NCBI GenBank assembly: GCA_046349915.1
Contig: JAXMBL010000004.1
Span: forward strand, 496,001-560,000
Length of the DNA stretch: 64,000 nt
Source: CAIXSC01 sp046349915
GTDB lineage: Bacteria > Planctomycetota > Planctomycetia > Pirellulales > Pirellulaceae
Direction of reading: 5' to 3'
A program made the position numbers and the translations under genes. This document shows positions 61,527-64,000 of the stretch, in pieces. The notes under the pieces were generated by a model. The model was given only the letters and a program-made list of their open reading frames with translations. It did no database searches and was not told where the DNA came from. Position 1 is the stretch's first letter; each line of letters starts with the position of its first letter.

Positions 61527-62789
61527 CTATTGCGAGGATTGGCGAACGGACGGCTGTGCAAACTCGGTGAAGACGTTGTCTGATTCCAGTTGTAGCTGGA
61601 AGCCGTCCGAAACTCGCGTCATATAGAGACCGCGGCACAGCCAGAAGAAGATCGCCATGGCGGCCTTGGCGCCAAAATCACATTCCAGTTGAGCGTAGTC
61701 GGCGGCGGTGAGCAGCCAAGGGGTTTTCGTTAGTTTACTCGCATAGGCATAAGCTCGCTGTTCGTGAGGCGGGAACGCGGACCAGTCGCCTTTAGCGAGA
61801 TGACGCAGTCGAGTTTCGATTTGGTGCGTGTTGAGGCCAGCGACCTCCAAGAGCATCTCGCAATGCCCCATGCAGTAATTGCACTGAACGGCCCGCGTTT
61901 GAACCCAGAACAGGCTCTCCTCAAGCACTCGGTCTTGCTGCGCTTCCGCCCACATCGTGCGAGTGGTGCGTGACCAGGGGACGGCGAGTTCTGGGACATA
62001 ACCGAGGCAGACGAGATTCCAGACGATGCGAGTGGGGCGACTGTTGAAGCCAGGCGGCAGGCGATTGACAATCTCTTCCCAGGTGGGAGTGGGGAGCCGC
62101 TGTCGTCGCTGTCGTTGGCGTTGCATTCTCGCTTGCAATTCGTCGTACGAAATCGTCGACCACTCATCGTCGTCGCTCGCGGCTCGATCGCCAGGGGCTG
62201 GCAACTCGGACGTGGGCTGATTCGGCGGCAGGATGGGCGCCGTCTGAAAAGCGTCTGGAGCAAACTCAATGTCGAGCGGAGGGAGCGGCTTGTTCTGTTC
62301 TTGCTGGATCCCTAGCCCCAAGAGAAGACGATCCTGGAAGTTGCCGTAGGCGCCCAGCAACACCATGGCGGCGACTTGCCGTTCGCCGTACTGGATTCGG
62401 AGTTGTTCGAACAGTTGATCGTCGATCTGTGGAGCGTTTATGGAATGTTCGTGAGCAAACTGCAACGCAAGTTGATCCTGCTGCGGCCAAAGCTCGGGGC
62501 CGCCCAAGACCTGTTCGACAGACTGTTCTGACTCGCCCGCCCGCTTCATGTCGGCAATCGCCGCGTTTGTGGAGTAGTCGCAACGATTTGCCATTGCGAC
62601 AACCAGCCGCATTTTGGCGCGAAGCACTGGCCGCAGGGGGCTTAGCGTTCGCTGGGCATAATCGAGCATCAGCATCGCCGCGGCCGTTCGGGGAAGATGG
62701 CGAGCGATCACGTGCGCCCAAGCGGGGAGAGGTAGTCCTGAGCCCTTGATCGCGGGCGGCAGATGTTGCCAAGTTTCGTGGTCATGCAT
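61527..62789 (-). CDS. Two-domain carboxymuconolactone decarboxylase / AhpD-like protein
   Basis: The 420 residues contain two CMD-type helical domains. The second (about residues 245-400) has the AhpD active-site pattern 'AVQCNYCMGHCEMLLEVAG', with C-x-x-C and a following His. The first (about 15-165) keeps the fold ('LRAKMRLVVAMANRCDYSTN') but has Ser in place of the second Cys and no matching His, so it is probably a structural half. A Pro-rich and Gln/Arg-rich linker (about 170-240) joins them. The family supplies thiol-dependent peroxidase or peroxiredoxin-reducing activity. The start is clean and the gene stands alone. Confidence 0.82.
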   Translation of the reverse strand: MHDHETWQHLPPAIKGSGLPLPAWAHVIARHLPRTAAAMLMLDYAQRTLSPLRPVLRAKMRLVVAMANRCDYSTNAAIADMKRAGESEQSVEQVLGGPELWPQQDQLALQFAHEHSINAPQIDDQLFEQLRIQYGERQVAAMVLLGAYGNFQDRLLLGLGIQQEQNKPLPPLDIEFAPDAFQTAPILPPNQPTSELPAPGDRAASDDDEWSTISYDELQARMQRQRQRRQRLPTPTWEEIVNRLPPGFNSRPTRIVWNLVCLGYVPELAVPWSRTTRTMWAEAQQDRVLEESLFWVQTRAVQCNYCMGHCEMLLEVAGLNTHQIETRLRHLAKGDWSAFPPHEQRAYAYASKLTKTPWLLTAADYAQLECDFGAKAAMAIFFWLCRGLYMTRVSDGFQLQLESDNVFTEFAQPSVRQSSQ

Positions 62790-63237
62790 GAGACGGAAGC
62801 CCTCCGGATCAACAAACTAAACTCCGGTGGATGAATTGACGCTTGGGGAGGGCAGTGCATCGCTGGACTGCAGGGCCCTGACTTCCTAATGTTGGACGAT
62901 AGCGCTCGGCAAAATCAACTAGTCTTGTCCTTTCTGGACGCGAGCTCTGAGGCGCGTTGTTTTTCGCGATTCTCCACCGACTGGGTTTCTTGCTGCGCGG
63001 TCATGCGGCTATACTCTGACTCTTGCCCAGGTGATCGCGGCTGATGAGCGGGTTCGCATCGACATGACTGGTGCACCATGCAGGCGCGCCGAAGTGAGCG
63101 GCGAGTACCCCTTGGGCCCTTCGGTGCATCGATAGCGCAGCGATCGTGGCGCACCGTCCGATCCATCTTGAAAGACGTGCAACTGAGACGTCGTCAAGGC
63201 GGTCACCCCCTTCAAATCTGACTCAAAGCTGATTGTC
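62790..63237. other. Intergenic region between divergent genes
   Basis: About 450 bases upstream of both the CMD gene and the metalloprotease gene. Only short uncharacterised frames are present. The promoters of both genes should lie here but could not be assigned. Confidence 0.4.
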
Positions 63238-64000
63238 ATGCCGAAGCAAAAGCCCCGTCGTCGACTTACTGCAACGCAACGCTCTCGGACCGCCTTACAC
63301 AAACAGACGACTCGCCTGTCGCTCGAGTATCTCGAAGATCGACGGTTATTGACCAATCGGGTGGTGATTGACTTCACCCCTGACGTGATCACGGGCGAAT
63401 ACTCCGTCGGACGATTCGTGGAACTGTTCAATGGAGCCGCGGTAAATGCTTCGAACCGCTTCTTGGATTACGACGGAGATTCGGTGGTCGATGCCGACGA
63501 CGCGAAGCTCGCGACCAGGAAGATCGGCGCTCGAGTGTCAGTCCTGCTCAAGGAATTCGCCAGCCTGTCGGACGTCGACCTGGAAGTGGCTTACACGACG
63601 AATGTCACGGCGTCGAGTGATCCGGGAGTCGGCGAGTCGCAGCTCGAAATCGGACAGAACTCGTCGTTCAAGAACACCTACGTCATCTATGTCGGCAGCG
63701 ATGCACCCGCCAGTATTCCCGACGACCTTGGCTTAGCGTACCAAGCGTATCAGGGTGAGAATTCAGAGTTCTACGGCTATGTATTCGCTCGGCCCATTAA
63801 GGAGTTTCTCGCAGGGGGCGAGTATCCCTGGAAGCAGACCTCCAAGCTCACTTCGGTCGACTTCACCAACAACATCGCGTTTGGGATTCTTCATGAGTTG
63901 GGACACTTGTGGGGACTGGGGCATCTGCGCGATGTCGATTCGACGCCGACCAACATCTACATGCCCAATCAGTATCACCATTTGATGAACTATCCCAAGT
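63238..64000 (+). CDS. Surface metzincin-type metalloprotease, partial (runs off right edge)
   Basis: The frame opens at ATG 63238 and stays open to the end, giving 254 residues. A basic N-terminus leads into 'RLSLEYLEDRRLLTNRVVID', the LEPR-type N-terminal motif common on planctomycete surface proteins. Residues near 80-92 resemble a calcium-binding dockerin/EF loop ('DYDGDSVVDADD'). At about residues 222-232 lies 'HELGHLWGLGH', a perfect HExxHxxGxxH zinc site, followed by 'YHHLMNYP', the methionine turn. It is therefore a metzincin protease with all catalytic residues present. Surface proteins of this class are often very long, so more domains are expected to the right. Confidence 0.85.
   Translation, partial: MPKQKPRRRLTATQRSRTALHKQTTRLSLEYLEDRRLLTNRVVIDFTPDVITGEYSVGRFVELFNGAAVNASNRFLDYDGDSVVDADDAKLATRKIGARVSVLLKEFASLSDVDLEVAYTTNVTASSDPGVGESQLEIGQNSSFKNTYVIYVGSDAPASIPDDLGLAYQAYQGENSEFYGYVFARPIKEFLAGGEYPWKQTSKLTSVDFTNNIAFGILHELGHLWGLGHLRDVDSTPTNIYMPNQYHHLMNYPK

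Overview
The window looks like a chromosomal segment of a planctomycete (phylum Planctomycetota, probably class Planctomycetia). This is inferred from gene content: two DUF1559 proteins with a type IV prepilin N-terminus, several ECF-type sigma factors next to very large Ser/Thr kinases, EF-hand redox proteins, a DUF1080-kinase-LRR fusion, a C-terminally extended sigma factor, and a secreted metalloprotease starting with a 'LEYLEDRRLL' motif. No rRNA, tRNA or CRISPR array was seen.

Layout. 1-4.5 kb: an ECF sigma factor cut by the left edge, then a graveyard holding a Fic fragment, a toxin remnant with an apparently intact XRE antitoxin, and a SprT/PLD/helicase/DUF3427 locus collapsed by several internal deletions. 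4.9-10 kb: membrane and secreted proteins of unknown role, a triplicated ~117-bp hairpin repeat followed by a strong plus-strand terminator (possible repeat-bearing ncRNA), and a secreted protein split by a T9 frameshift. 10.3-11.3 kb: decayed coding fragments and a 27-bp-arm palindrome. 11.3-15.2 kb: a tight minus-strand operon of DUF1559 protein, lipoprotein and two EF-hand proteins with deiodinase-like redox centres. 15.6-17.7 kb: a secreted Cys-containing protein and an MBOAT acyltransferase with a small membrane partner.

17.8-37.2 kb is a signalling island: lipoprotein, kinase and ECF sigma on the minus strand; divergently an ECF sigma translationally coupled to a kinase; a third sigma-kinase pair bracketed by inverted intergenic repeats; and a 1672-residue kinase with a beta-propeller-like region. 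That last kinase lies between a decayed and an intact copy of the same two-gene locus (zinc-ribbon membrane protein plus DUF1559 protein).

39.4-53.8 kb is a biosynthetic cluster: GT2 glycosyltransferase, SAM methyltransferase, a single-protein PKS (KS-AT-DH-cMT-ER-KR-ACP-condensation-thioester reductase) and a second paralogous GT2. I infer a methyl-branched, reductively released, possibly glycosylated lipid.

54-64 kb: a di-haem cytochrome, a DHDPS-family lyase, a sigma factor fused through a membrane segment to a GH55-like double beta-helix, a deleted IS remnant, a two-domain AhpD/CMD protein, and a metzincin-type protease running off the right edge. Recurring themes are decay by internal deletion and abundant palindromic intergenic repeats.
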